Assembly: GCA_030704615.1 (NCBI GenBank)
Contig: CM060732.1
Location: 29,247,053 to 29,311,052 of the forward strand
Reading direction: 5' to 3'
DNA from: Takakia lepidozioides
Lineage: Eukaryota > Streptophyta > Takakiopsida > Takakiales > Takakiaceae
DNA: 64,000 bases
Made by a program: the position numbers and the translations under genes. Of the stretch, positions 23,201-34,159 are shown piece by piece. Every line of letters begins with the position of its first letter. Within the stretch, counting starts at the first letter, position 1. The notes under the pieces were generated by a model. The model saw only the letters and a list, made by a program, of their open reading frames with translations. It was not told the DNA's origin and searched no databases.

Positions 23201-24953
23201 GACTTAGCCCGAAAATGGCAAGTCCTGAACGGCAATAGGGCCTGGAACTGGAAAATGGCGCCGAATTTCCAGTTCCGGGCCAGCCAGTCTAGGGACTTAG
23301 CCCGAAAATGGCCAAGTCCCTGAACGGCAATAGGGCCTAGAACTGGAAAATGGCGCCGAATTTCCATTTCAGGGCCAGCCAGTCTAGGGACTTAGCCATT
23401 TTCGGAGCCCTGACTGGAAATTCGGCGCCATTTTCCCTAACACCACATGAGGCTTCTAACATCCTGAAATGCAAGGACTTGAAAGAAAGGCAGCGCGTAT
23501 GTACCTGTACAGAAGGCGCATTGCTGCTTTGTCCGCGTTCGGCTGGTCGGTGAACTCGTGGCTCCGGCGAGCATCTGCTATCTCCCGAAAGAATAGGTTG
23601 GTTTTGTAGAGCAGAAAGTACCTCGTCACATAGTCACGTAGGCTCTCTGCTGCAGGAGATATCTCCATCTTGAACTGATGTGCTTGTGTGTCCAGCTGCT
23701 CTTGCGCATTCGTCGTCACCTGTGGAGATTCTCCATCAGATCGCTTTCCTGAAAAAATACAATGAATCCACCCCCTACTAGAGTAGAAGCCCCAAACGAA
23801 GCGTGGGGAAGTACCTGAAACCACCATGTCATGCGGTTCATCCACATGTCGAATGTGGGGTCAGAGAGTTTGTCCGGTTTGGGGAAGCTCCACATGTCCC
23901 TGGTACTTTGGGAACCATTCCAGATTTGGAGCCACCGGGTCTGTCCAACCACCCAGCATATTCGTGAGCGCCAAACACCACAAAAACAAGTTATTGCCAC
24001 CACAATTTGGTTAAGAATGTATCACCTTTTCTGTTGCATCCACACAGGATGTGGCTAGACAATGGAGCTTCTCCAATGTCATCGTGGGCTTCAGAGCGCG
24101 AGAGTAGTGCTTCCCCACCTCCACCAGAAAGTTGGCACCAAGGGCGGGATCAGCTATGGCCACGTACTTTACCATCCGCGACTTGTACTTTATGCGGGCC
24201 CTCACCTCCGCAGCTTTGACATACGATTCGAGTTCCGGGAGGGTTGGATTCTTCTCCTCTGACTCCATGTAGAACCTCCGCGCATGTGCCAAATCCTGTT
24301 GTATTTTCGTCTGTCAAGAATGCGCACATAAGATTAGAGATCCTGCTCAACACAATTTCTTCTATTGGGGGAGGAGAGACAGATTAGCTCAACAAAACTG
24401 TCAGGAGCTTTACCCGAAATATGTAGTCCACCATGGCGTCGACGCTCAGCCTATACCAGGTTCTGTCTGCCTTTGCCTCCGACTTGCGCAGGAGGTCGGC
24501 ACTAAGGGAATTGGCAAACTCTTGCACCCCCTGCTTCCCGACATCCTTCACTCGGAAGAGCATATGGGACAAGTTGGTGGCAATGAAGGCATTCTCAGTC
24601 ACCCTACAGTGCCACATTTCCATCAAACAATACTGAAATGGGAATTTTCATCATATATGAGGATTCGCAATGAAATTACTTCCAAATTCAAAGTCCAAAA
24701 GCGAGAGGGGTTGTAGCTTACGAGTTGATGTCGGCCATTGCAGCTTTGAGAAGACTGCGATCTTTGGGCCCCGCAACCTTCAGCACAACACAATCCACGG
24801 CGAAATGCCAATCGAGGTCGTTGGGGTGGGCTGGGCAAATGTGCTCCATCCATGCCAGGAGGCGATGATTGCCGTCCCACACGTAGAACATCTTACGGAC
24901 AAGTGCTGGAAAAGAGAATCACTAGCAATCGATCTCTCGAACTCCTCATTTTG
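20294..24953 (-). pseudogene. PMT copy C: joined to copy B, frameshifted
   Basis: Nine inferred exons, read leftwards: 24953-24722, 24603-24414, 24310-24026, 23940-23815, 23719-23505, 22636-21520, 21430-21166, 21081-20883 and 20753-20294. It begins inside the ParB-like domain (FYVWDGNHRLLAW) directly after copy B sequence. It has an extra intron (24025-23941) where A and B have none. MILLDIPDG, LDLTCGTG (motif I) and HVFAFEPDTAL (motif II) are present, then ILPTYAARLA and an acidic C-terminal tail. One-base shifts are needed near 24895, 22110-22150, 21880 and 21225. Apart from these the frame is well kept over more than 1,200 codons, so decay is recent or some shifts could be assembly errors. 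Confidence 0.75.
22716..23438. repeat. Intronic inverted-repeat array of PMT copy C
   Basis: The intron 23504-22637 is mostly filled by about nine units of ~95 bp. Each unit has two inverted repeats: one around GGCGCC (CTGGAAAATGGCGCCG and its partner TTTCCAG) and one with arms AGGGACTTAGCC / GGCTAAGTCCCT around CGAAAAT (for example 22917-22947). The outermost units at 22780-22860 and 23390-23438 run in the opposite orientation to the central ones. The sequence has no similarity to the arrays of copies A, B or D. Confidence 0.92.
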
Positions 24954-27900
24954 CGTGAGATCCAAAATGCGGGAGCCAGGAGGTGAGCATGTCTCCAACA
25001 ACACTTGCATGAAGGCGGGACTACGGTCTCGTGCACCCCTCCAGGCTTGTTGAGGAGTTTGCATGGGTAGTGCAACATCTGGAATGTGGTTGTAGATGGC
25101 ATCCAACTCAACAGGGTCTGCAAGGGGGTCCACAACTTTGCCAGACTCACGCAGTTTGAATAGTCCTCCTTGCTTGGTGAGGACATGGGCGTGGAAGAAC
25201 ATGGTCTGTTAGACGTGCCATTTCCACAAAAACAGTGCACCCGGATGGTTTAATAATATGTATGAGAGTAGGAAGATGAAACATCAAACAGCTGTCAGGT
25301 CCGAACTGAAGTGTCTTCCTGCAACGTGAGTTCTTGCATCACTGTTTTGAGGGATGATTTTTACCTTTCTTGTCTGAGTGTGTAGAGGGGTGGTATTGAT
25401 GCAAGTATATTTCCTTGATAATACGGAAATAGAGCTGCCCCTGGAGTAAGAAAAGAGCTCCAATGCAAAGGAATCATCGGAGCCCTGCAAGAACACCAAG
25501 CATCCATTGTCATCCAACAGGTCATTAGCAATGGAGAATGCATACTCCCAATACCGTTTATCAAAAGCATTCCAGGGAGGAACCTGTACACCATCCAAAC
25601 AGCCCTGTACAAGCATTCCTGTTGGGCAGTCCACGATGATCATGTCCACAGCCACATGCACGCTTTTTCCATCCACAACACTAGACCAAGTTCCTGGCAA
25701 CTGCAAACAACATACAGAAAATGTAGGAGTCAATAGCCGGATGATGAGGATATAAAAACATCGAAGAATTCCTTACATTCAAGTTTGTTTGTTGGGGGAA
25801 CTCACATTTTTTAAGAACTCCATGAGCTCTTTCAAGGTCGCATCAGGAGATGTACTTGAGGCCTCCACCATATCAATGAAATGAGTAGGCATGATCTTCA
25901 TGCGATACATGCTAGGTGCACCACCAGAAAATGACACTGCACTGTAAGGATGTTCGCCTGCCTTTGGCTTGTTTCCTCGAGTAGTAGGTGCAGGCACTAC
26001 AACCAACTGATTTGAAGGATGTGAAGAACTACCAATAGGACCAGCAATAGGGCCACACCTGCATTGACATCCGCACCTTTTCTTTTTTGTGATTTGCGTT
26101 TTGGTACACCCACAACGGCAGGGACCACTTGGGCTACAGCGTCAGCGGCCTGTGTAGCAATCTGTTCTGCATGCTCCAGATCAAGAACAGGGACTTCAGT
26201 GGAGATACCCCCTTCATCACTCACTGACTGCCTGCGAACACATTCCTTATGAAGTCCCATTTCTGCATAGGGGATAGTACCCTTGGGCATATCCAAATAC
26301 CAACCCCCCCCTTCCCGGTGTTCCACACCCCAATCTTCCTCAATTGCAGGTGTGTACATGGAAGCTTGTTGAGCACCAAACTTCCAGGCCATCAGAAACT
26401 TGGGCTCAGCCTTAAGTCGATCACTCGGTACAAGCACAAATCTCATGTACCTAAAATACAAACACATTCAAAGTTATTGTGGAGACAAATATTTATGCAA
26501 CCTGTTCAACAATTGAACAAGCACATTAAGAAACATGTATATCCCAATGTACTAGAAAAATACTTGAAGCATAGACATTTTTGACTTACAAGGTGTATAC
26601 ACTATCCATGTACAATGCAATGGAAAGATGGTACCTGAATAAAATCCGTCTCACCACCTTCTCCCCACCTGTTTGTTGTTCCCAATCATTGCCTCTGAAT
26701 GGCCCCTTTGGCAATGAGAACTCTCTATGAAACAACTCATTGAAATGAGTCATCTTCCATGTATCCATGTAGTCTCCCAGACTCTCACTCTCTCCTTCCT
26801 CCAAGGCAACATGAAATTGGCCAAGCTGAGTGGTGTACAAGGCAAACTGAGCCAAGGCAACCTTGCGAAGCTGCCAGAAAATACAGTCAGTTAAATAACT
26901 ATGTTAATGTGTCATCAACAAAATGAATTAATTGCATTGAGAAGATAGTGATTGTATATGTACCTGCCACCAAAAAGTCCTTCTATTCAGCCAAGGATCA
27001 AGTGTTGGCCCACTGATAGGCCCGGGTGGAAAAAAATTACGGTCGTGAAGTGTTTGGTCTCCATTCCATATATGTAGCCATTCCACCTTTTCTTCAGGAT
27101 CCACCCGGGCGGTAGCAATGTTCACCATTTTCTCTTGGGTCATTTCCTCTGATCCTGCCTTTACACGTGACCAATGCAGTTTAAGTTCTTGGAGAAAACC
27201 CTCTCCAAGGGTTGGATCAGCAATAGGAAGCAACTTCACAAGCTGACTCTTGTGTTGCTCCCTTGCTTTCAATCCAGCCTGTCTCATTGTATCTTCAAGG
27301 CCCTCTTGACTCTTTGGCCCCTCAGCAAGTTTGTAAGCTTCCCCCGCCATGCGTTGGGCCTCAACAATATCATGCTGCCAAAAGAACCAAAACAGTTCAT
27401 AACATGAACCAGAGGTGAATCTTGTCTATGGATGCAAAGAATGAAACTTGGTTAAGACATGATGTTACCTTGTACAAAATCTCTGTCATTGCATGGACTG
27501 TCAGGTTATACCAAGTCTTTCCTGCTTTCTTGATGCATTCGTCGTATTGCTCTTTCCTCAATACATTCTTCCATTCAGAGACAGGTGTAAGGCCAATCAT
27601 ATTGACCTTGCAAACCAAGTGCACAAATTTGGATGTAACATGTGCCCTCTCTGTTGCCCTGCACATATAAAATATGATCATTAGAAAGAAGATGTGTATA
27701 TGTACATCCATTGAGCAAGAACATGACAACATTGAACATGAAAGTAAATGAAGAATAGAAAGGAAACTCACACATTCACTCCATCCATGATGGACCTGAG
27801 GGAACCACGATTTTCAATGTCCGCATTGAGCACCCAACTTGTCACACAGACATGTCTTGACAAGTTGGCCCCATGAACTTCATTGATATAGGGATACCAT

Positions 27901-29920
27901 GCTTGAAGCCTATGATTCCCATCCCAGACATGAAACATCTTCCCCCGAAGATGATGCAACTTTGGCTTGGACTCAAGATACTTCTCAAACTCATCATTGA
28001 CTGTTTTCCAATGACTATCCCATGTAGAGATGATATCAGGACCTACATCTATAGTAGATCCATCAATCCCCTCAACAGAAACATAGAACACGGCTGCTCC
28101 TGGATGGTATCCAGAATAGAAGTCTCCTCTAAGCTTTAGGATGTCGTTGGCAAGGGCGGGCCTAACAACCTGCATAGAAATCATGCGACACAATGGAATG
28201 TCCATAACTCCATCCTCAATGAGGAGGGACCTGAAAGTTACATTCAGATCTTGTTTCTTTTCCAGAATAATTGCCTGTTTGGCATCTAGAGAAAGAGGAT
28301 CACTAGATGTTGTATCCTCTTCATACTCATCTGCCCCCCAATTCCCTGCATCAATGTCGTCAATAATGGTTGCAAGCGTCCCGGCCTCCACAGCTTCAGT
28401 TGTAGTAGTAATTTCCTAATTCCATAGACCAAAACAGTTCAAGATGTCAGTGTATGAGAAGAGCACATGTGTGAATGTATAATATGTAAAAAGAGCAGTT
28501 CAGTGTCATGGTTGCATGAAGAAAACAAATGAATTTGGATAGTCAACTAATTCCATGAATATCCTTGTCTTTCAAAGCTTACAACTTGGAGCAGAATACA
28601 GGCGTGAGCATCCCGACAGAGGACCTCCGACCACCTACGCCGGCGCATATGACACATATGTGCAACCAACTCAAATTTGACAAGATTTGAGGCCCTTGAA
28701 GAAATTTTTGCTCAAGGAGCTCCAAGCATATGCGCCGGCGCATACCATGGAAGGGAGGTTGTAGCCAAACATACAGGAGCACCTTGAAAGATCAAACTAG
28801 GCCTATGGAAGCATGTGGAGTTGTGGAGGTGGCAACGTAGAAGCTTTGAGATACTTGAATACTGTGATCAACCAAAATAGGGAAGGTTCCCCAAGCGTCT
28901 GCGCCGACGGAGGTGGCAGCCTCGACACTTTGGAGCTTACGTAACACAAGGAATATACAACAAAAAACCAAGCTCCAAGCATCTCCGCCGGCGGAGATGC
29001 TTGCATGAGGTTCCTGAAACCTAGGAGCTAAGCAAAAAAAGATTGTGCTCAATGGGTATGCGCCGGCGGATATGGCAGCCCAGCCCGCTCGGAGCATCAA
29101 CAACTTATGAGAATGCGGAGAAACAAAAGAGATGGAAGGGGGGAGAACTTCCTGAAATATGTGAGCAGCCCTGCTGCACGGGTCTGTGTTGACAGAGGTG
29201 GCAGCCTTGGCGCTTTGGAGCTTCCGTAACACAGGGAATATGCAAAAAAAAACCAAGCTCCAAGTGTCTCCGCCGGTGGAGACGCTTGCAGGAGGTTCCT
29301 GAAACCTATGATCTGAGCAAAAAAGAATGTACTCAATGGGTATGCGCCGGCGGATATGCCAGCGCAGCCCACTCGGAGCATCAGCAACTTTTGAGCATGC
29401 GGAAAAACAAAGAAGATGGAAAAGGGGAGAACTTCCTGAAACATTTGAGCAGCCCTGCTGCACAGGTATGCGCCGGCGGATACGCCAGCCCAACCCGCTC
29501 GGAGCATCAGCAACGTATGAGCATGCAAAAAAATAAACGGGATGGGAGTAGAGGAGCACTCTGAAACATGAAACATGCGAGCATCCCAGCTCCAACGGTA
29601 TGCGCCGGCGGAGGTGGCAGCCCAGCCCTTCCAAGCATCAGAAAAAAACCAAGGGGAATGAGCTGTCTCCGCCGGCGGAGACGGTTGTGTGTATGTGTGG
29701 AGATTCGCAAACTTGTGAGAGTTGAAGTGACTTAGGCATCTGCGCCGGCGGAGGTGCTAGATTAGGAGCAGCTTGGTGGGGCTTATGCGATGGCGCATAT
29801 GCCTAAGTGCAGGTCATGAAAAAAAACAAAACTACAGCTTACCTTCTCCGTCCGCAGCTTGCCTCTACCACCACCACCACCAGCAACGCCTCCCCCTCGA
29901 GTGTCCTTCTTCCTCCCCAT
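24954..29920 (-). CDS. PMT copy B: ParB-like plus methyltransferase-like gene, 3' end lost
   Basis: Eight exons with clean borders: 29920-29843, 28415-27772, 27658-27469, 27374-26964, 26870-26635, 26450-25806, 25700-25365 and 25205-24954. Exon 1 encodes 26 residues (MGRKKDTRGGG, glycine-rich, basic) ending at AAG before GTAAGC. Exon 2 carries the ParB-like domain with FHVWDGNHRLQAW. The middle shows WLNRRTFWWQ and GWYLDMPKG. The methyltransferase motif IV position reads IIVDCPTG, weaker than LDIPDG in the other copies. It runs through RSPAFMQVLLETC and RILDLT, then stops matching the family and continues into copy C, so motif I is cut. A one-base shift near 26050 separates the KRKGADVNAG and GPIAGPIGSS frames. 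It is the only copy with its start visible. Confidence 0.72.
28634..29804. repeat. Palindrome array filling intron 1 of PMT copy B
   Basis: About twelve palindromes lie in the 1.43 kb intron between 29842 and 28416. Cores are GCGCCGGCG or TCCGCCGGCGGA, with flanks such as GCATATGCGCCGG. The site at 28976-29003 is a perfect 28 bp palindrome with half CAAGCATCTCCGCC. Others lie near 28634, 28726, 28895, 29057, 29261, 29341, 29467, 29598, 29664, 29733 and 29781. Spacers also repeat (for example TTGAGCAGCCCTGCTGCAC), so the array grew in blocks of about 280-400 bp. Confidence 0.93.
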
Positions 29921-29999
29921 CGCCGCAACAGCTCGTTGCCTCGGTGGTATAGTATAAGGCCGAGATGCGGCGCCTCCGTCTCCTCTTCGCAACGGGAGT

Positions 30000-30204
30000 C
30001 TCCAGGGTGTAGAGACTAGAGACGTGTTAAGTGCTTGTGTAGTTTGTGTGTGTTTGTTTTGGGGAGTGGCAAGGGATAATGTGCAAGTATACTAGACTAC
30101 GTTAGTGTAGTAATGATACCGGGTTAGTCATGTAGTAATGGCAACAAGTTTAACTGAATAGAAACAGTTTATTAACAAAAAAGTAGAGGTTGTTTCATTG
30201 AATA
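30000..30204 (-). promoter_or_regulatory. Presumed promoter and 5' leader side of copy B
   Basis: This lies upstream of the copy B start at 29920 on the minus strand. It is GT-rich and then AT-rich. No convincing TATA box or transcription start could be assigned, so the call rests on position only. Confidence 0.3.
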
Positions 30205-30420
30205 GAGCATGGCTTGTTGGTAAGGTTGTGGTGTATTTTCCACTAGGTTGCGGGTTCAAACCTGCCCCCGCCAAGGAGAGCGGGGGGAAAGGGGGGCGAG
30301 GGCGAAGGCTAAGCCTTAAAAAGGCCAAATTGGCCAAATCTGAAATGTGAACCTTTTTTATACACTCTGGCGTTAGTGCTTTTTGGACTACATGGGTTAC
30401 ACGTGGATCCTCAGAAGATG
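30205..30420 (+). mobile_element. tRNA-derived SINE-like element
   Basis: TGGCTTGTTGGTAAGG near 30212 resembles a polymerase III A box and GGGTTCAAACCTGCC near 30249 a B box, with about 37 bp between them. A G-rich tail region follows. It could equally be a decayed tRNA pseudogene; no anticodon arm folds clearly. Confidence 0.45.
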
Positions 30421-30975
30421 GTTGTACGATTGACATGTTACTTTGTGGCGGCGCCTTCATAATACAATATAAAGTAAGTGATAAAGTAACTAAATATTTT
30501 GTTATGGGTGTCTTAATCAATTTATTGGTTTTAGAGTCAATTGTCGCCACAAATACTTGTACTCATTACTCATACATGAGTAATCAAAGAACAAATCAAC
30601 ATACATGTCATGGGATTTGATTGTAAATATTGTGCCGTCTAGTGTGTCAGTTCATAGTTGGACGATTAATCAACGATTGGTTGTAAAATAAATGGAAACA
30701 TGCAGAGCATTTATGTTTCATATGCTCATAAGAAGAAGGCAGTACATTGGATTCTAAGATCTCAACAACGGCGCCGTCGTCTTAAAAATAGGGATAGTCC
30801 ATTTAGTTGTTTCTGTCAGAGAATAATATGGATGGAGCACATGCCTCAAAAAATTTGGACCTTCTGGATTGATGATACACATAAGTAATGTAAGCCATTT
30901 AATGTATTTGCATAAGGTCTTGCAAGATGTGCGCTTTCATTCATTTTGCATCTTCTCTCAAACTTTGAGGGCATT
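30421..30975. other. AT-rich spacer before the Mutator-like gene
   Basis: No gene is recognised. Terminal inverted repeats of a Mutator-like element might be expected here, but none were found by eye. Confidence 0.4.
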
Positions 30976-30980
30976 GCCAA

Positions 30981-33170
30981 ATGTCTACACCAAAATATGC
31001 AGTGCTTTCATGTCCACCTGATGCAAAAGTGGTTCGTTATCCTTGCAATGGAAACAAGTGCATTATCCCAGAACCTTGGTTATGCAATAGATTCAAACTT
31101 GTTCCGGGTTCAGTTTTTTTGGAGGATGATGGAGATGATGATGCCTCCACAGTGTTGCTTCCAGTTTTCAATGACGGCCAAAAGCAATGGGAGTTGTTTC
31201 CAGACACTTTCTCCAAGTACCGTGTCACAGGTACGAGCTATACACAGTCACATGATGAGAGGCACACTTCTATTGCAAGAAAGAACGATCAAGCTGCAAC
31301 AAATGGGAGTTGTAAATTGAAGGAGGAGGTTGCAGATTCGGCGAGCTTGGGGTCTCATAATTCGGATTGTGTTGAGGTTTCTAAGAGTGTATTTTGTGGA
31401 TCTCAACCTTCCTCATCTGCTCATACGGTCTTGCTTCACGACATGAAGCCTCGGAAAACTCCATTGGACAACACCACGTCTGATTGTTGCGAATCTGCGA
31501 GGGGTTTATCTTCATCTCCACGACTAGGGGGAGGCTACATCTGCATTTCCTTCTGGTGTGTTGTCCATTTTGAGTATCTTGGCCACTGCTCGGAGGAATG
31601 GATCAAAAGGAGAGCTTTCTACCTTGGACTATAGTCACATTCCAGTGCATCGTGTTCGGTGTCTTCCTCGAGCTTTTGATGGAAAAGTGATCCACGAACT
31701 CCCCCCCGTGGTCAAACTACGTACGGACCGTGGTTCACAGTCCCTCCAAGGCATGGACCGCAAGTTTGATGGTCATCCTTGGTGCAAGACCAATACCTAC
31801 AATATGTCTGGTGTTCCAGATCATGTGAAATGTAGTAAGGATTTGTGTTGGAATGCTCAAATGTCAAGCAGCAACTCGGATAGCCCTGCGTTCTTCAAGA
31901 AACTACAATTAGAAGGAGAATGGAATGACCGCTATGGGAAGGCAATGCAGACAAGGTGTTCATGCAGGAGCCCAAGTTCCATTCAACCAGTTCAAGTGTA
32001 GTTTCTGCAAAGAAAGACTTTTCTGTGAGGCGCATTGTGGGGCAAGAATGTACTATGTCACAAGTTCCCTTCCAACATATACACGTGTTGTAGTTCATGT
32101 TAGGTTTCATAACCATCCATGTGCCAAGGGCAAGAATAGAGAGGCTACGGAAAATGCATCAAGCATGATTCAAGAGCACGTTAAGACGACCTCGGGAGCT
32201 ATTTCCTTGTCAATGGCCCAAAAGCTCTTGATTGATCGAGTTCTTGTGGCTGATGGCACAGAGACATACGTCTTGAGGGAGAGGCTTTGGAAGATATTCT
32301 TGAAGAGTTTGCCCATGTTTGTAGCCCCAATGTGAAAAACAAGGTCGCATCTGCACGTGTCAATTCCATCATGTCCATATTGGAGTTGAAGCGTCTGAGT
32401 ACATACCATTTCATTCACAGCAATCTCCTTCCAGGCCAGCATACTTCTCATCTCCCCCATGTTTTCAAGATGTCTGTTGCTGGTCCCGGGAGTGGTGTTG
32501 ATCTTGTGCGTCGCATGAGTGAGGGGGATCTACGCACAAGTTGGGTAGTATTTGACCATGTCAAATGCATCAAGGATTGGACAACTCTTGCGTGTCATGT
32601 CTATGAACCATATGTCAAGCGAATGATGACCATTGCCATTTGCGATATGAAAACAGAGGATGCAGATGCTCAGGTGTTATTCTAGGAGATGATCAATGAA
32701 CAGCAAAACTTGCTGGCTTGAACAAACCAAATTTTGCTGGCTTCATGGCGGATGCAGCAGGAGCGAATTGGGCTGCTGTTCGAAGGGTTTTGGATCTGAT
32801 CCCAATGTCCCAATGGAGGGTAAAGAAAGAGCATGTTTATATCATTGGGCTGAAAGCCTCCGAAGACACACCAACGACTATATCTTGGAGGACTTCCGTG
32901 AAAGGCACACTCAGCTCTGTTATGAATGGAAAGATAGTGCTACCTTGGAGGATGCTACAACCACATACATTGCAATTCGGGCTTGGTGGCTCTCGGGCAT
33001 GCACAGAAAAGAGTCTGCCAAAACTGGATTCATGGCTTGCATGGTGGCACTACAGATATCGAATGTGGGGCCAATGGATGAGAGAGGACACGGATGTGGA
33101 GGCAGATGCAGATATGCCTACCACTAATTTGTCTGAGGCAGTCCATTCTGCTTGTGGAAGATAGCAGGCA
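30981..33170 (+). pseudogene. Mutator-like (MULE) transposase, frameshifted
   Basis: The plus strand encodes an N-terminal unknown region (30981-31545), a Cys/His zinc-finger-like stretch FKCSFCKERLFCEAHCGARM with RFHNHPCAKG (about 31995-32130), and a DDE-type transposase core. The core is seen as HVYEPYVKRMMTIAICDMKT (first Asp), GFMADAAGANWAAVRRV (second Asp), HWAESLRRHTNDYILEDF, and NLSEAVHSACG near the end. Frames change near 31545, 31990, 32335, 32685 and 32790-33000, so no intact protein remains. This order, zinc finger then DDE core then NLSEAVHS, is typical of plant MULE-like transposases, though assignment to a specific superfamily is moderate. Confidence 0.7.
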
Positions 33171-34159
33171 ATGGGAAAAAAATGAAGGTGGATCTATATG
33201 AGGCCACCATGCATGACATGTCACAAGCTCTTTTGCAGCAGGCAACATTTTACAGGCACACCACAGGAAAGACATGGGGGACGGGGCCCGACAAAGAGGA
33301 GCTCATGTTGCGTCAAGCAGCTAGATTTAATAGCCCAGCAAAAATGGGTAAGGTTGTACGTGGCATAGTAGCTGGAACACCCATGCACACAAGGGGGGTT
33401 CAATTGGAGGGAGACAATCGCACTATTCCAGTCAAACGCAAGTTAGGCGATGAGCATGGTGGGCCAAACGAATCTTGGAGGTGTGATATGAATGTAAAGA
33501 CTGTTCCAGTGCGCGCCACTGGGATGCCCAGTCCACACCAGCCATCTAGGTTTGTCAGCTCCAAATCAAGTCATGACATTCCTGGCTCTTCGACTTTCTA
33601 TGAGACAAATCCACATGTTGCTATCCCTCCAGAGCCAATGCAATGGGGAAATCTAGTGAGAGAGACACAAGACTTTTCCGATGCATTGTTCAGGATTCAG
33701 CGGACAGGTCCTGCTTCCATGGTTCGTTGTTATGCCTTGGTTGGAGTTTCCAAAGATAAATGCAAAGCGCTCATCAGGAAAGGTAAAGGAAGTCCTGCAC
33801 CTTGCTTCACTGGCAAGTTACTAGCACCGAACATGAAAGAACCAAAACTGCAAGTTTTTTGGTTTTGCCCCACAGATGTTTTGTCGTGTGTTGGAGGGAC
33901 CGTGACATCCTATTGCTTGGGAAAACCGGGTATACCTAACGTGTGGCCTGTGAAGGTTGGAACCAACCTTACACAAGAAGAGGTGGACAACTTGACCCTT
34001 GCAGGTTTTCGACTAGTCCATCCTCCTAACGTTCCTGATCCGAACTTTCCTGTGGGACCACTTCTAGTGGAACAACATATTCATCAAGGTGTTGTCCTTC
34101 CTGTGGGTAAGTATCCCACTACACGCTATGGGGTGCGCATTCGGCGTCTCGACACTTGA
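33152..34159 (+). CDS. C-terminal reading frame of the Mutator-like gene, 335 codons
   Basis: An open frame of 335 codons continues from the transposase end. Its first 40 residues match the expected downstream part of the transposase (YEATMHDMSQALLQQATFYR). The remaining part (RTGPASMVRCYALVGVSKDK, CVGGTVTSYCLGKPGIPNVW, RLVHPPNVPDP) is not recognised. It is unbroken although the upstream gene is frameshifted, so it may be a separate exon or an acquired domain. Confidence 0.55.
   Translation: MWKIAGNGKKMKVDLYEATMHDMSQALLQQATFYRHTTGKTWGTGPDKEELMLRQAARFNSPAKMGKVVRGIVAGTPMHTRGVQLEGDNRTIPVKRKLGDEHGGPNESWRCDMNVKTVPVRATGMPSPHQPSRFVSSKSSHDIPGSSTFYETNPHVAIPPEPMQWGNLVRETQDFSDALFRIQRTGPASMVRCYALVGVSKDKCKALIRKGKGSPAPCFTGKLLAPNMKEPKLQVFWFCPTDVLSCVGGTVTSYCLGKPGIPNVWPVKVGTNLTQEEVDNLTLAGFRLVHPPNVPDPNFPVGPLLVEQHIHQGVVLPVGKYPTTRYGVRIRRLDT

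Noticed and set aside
26002-26060. Short intron in copy B to explain the frame change near 26050
   Set aside because: The possible intron would be about 50 bp, shorter than the other introns here. A one-base shift joins the two coding frames more simply.
28790-29640. Minus-strand 280-codon frame in copy B intron 1
   Set aside because: It is produced by the repeated palindrome array and lies inside a well-bordered intron.
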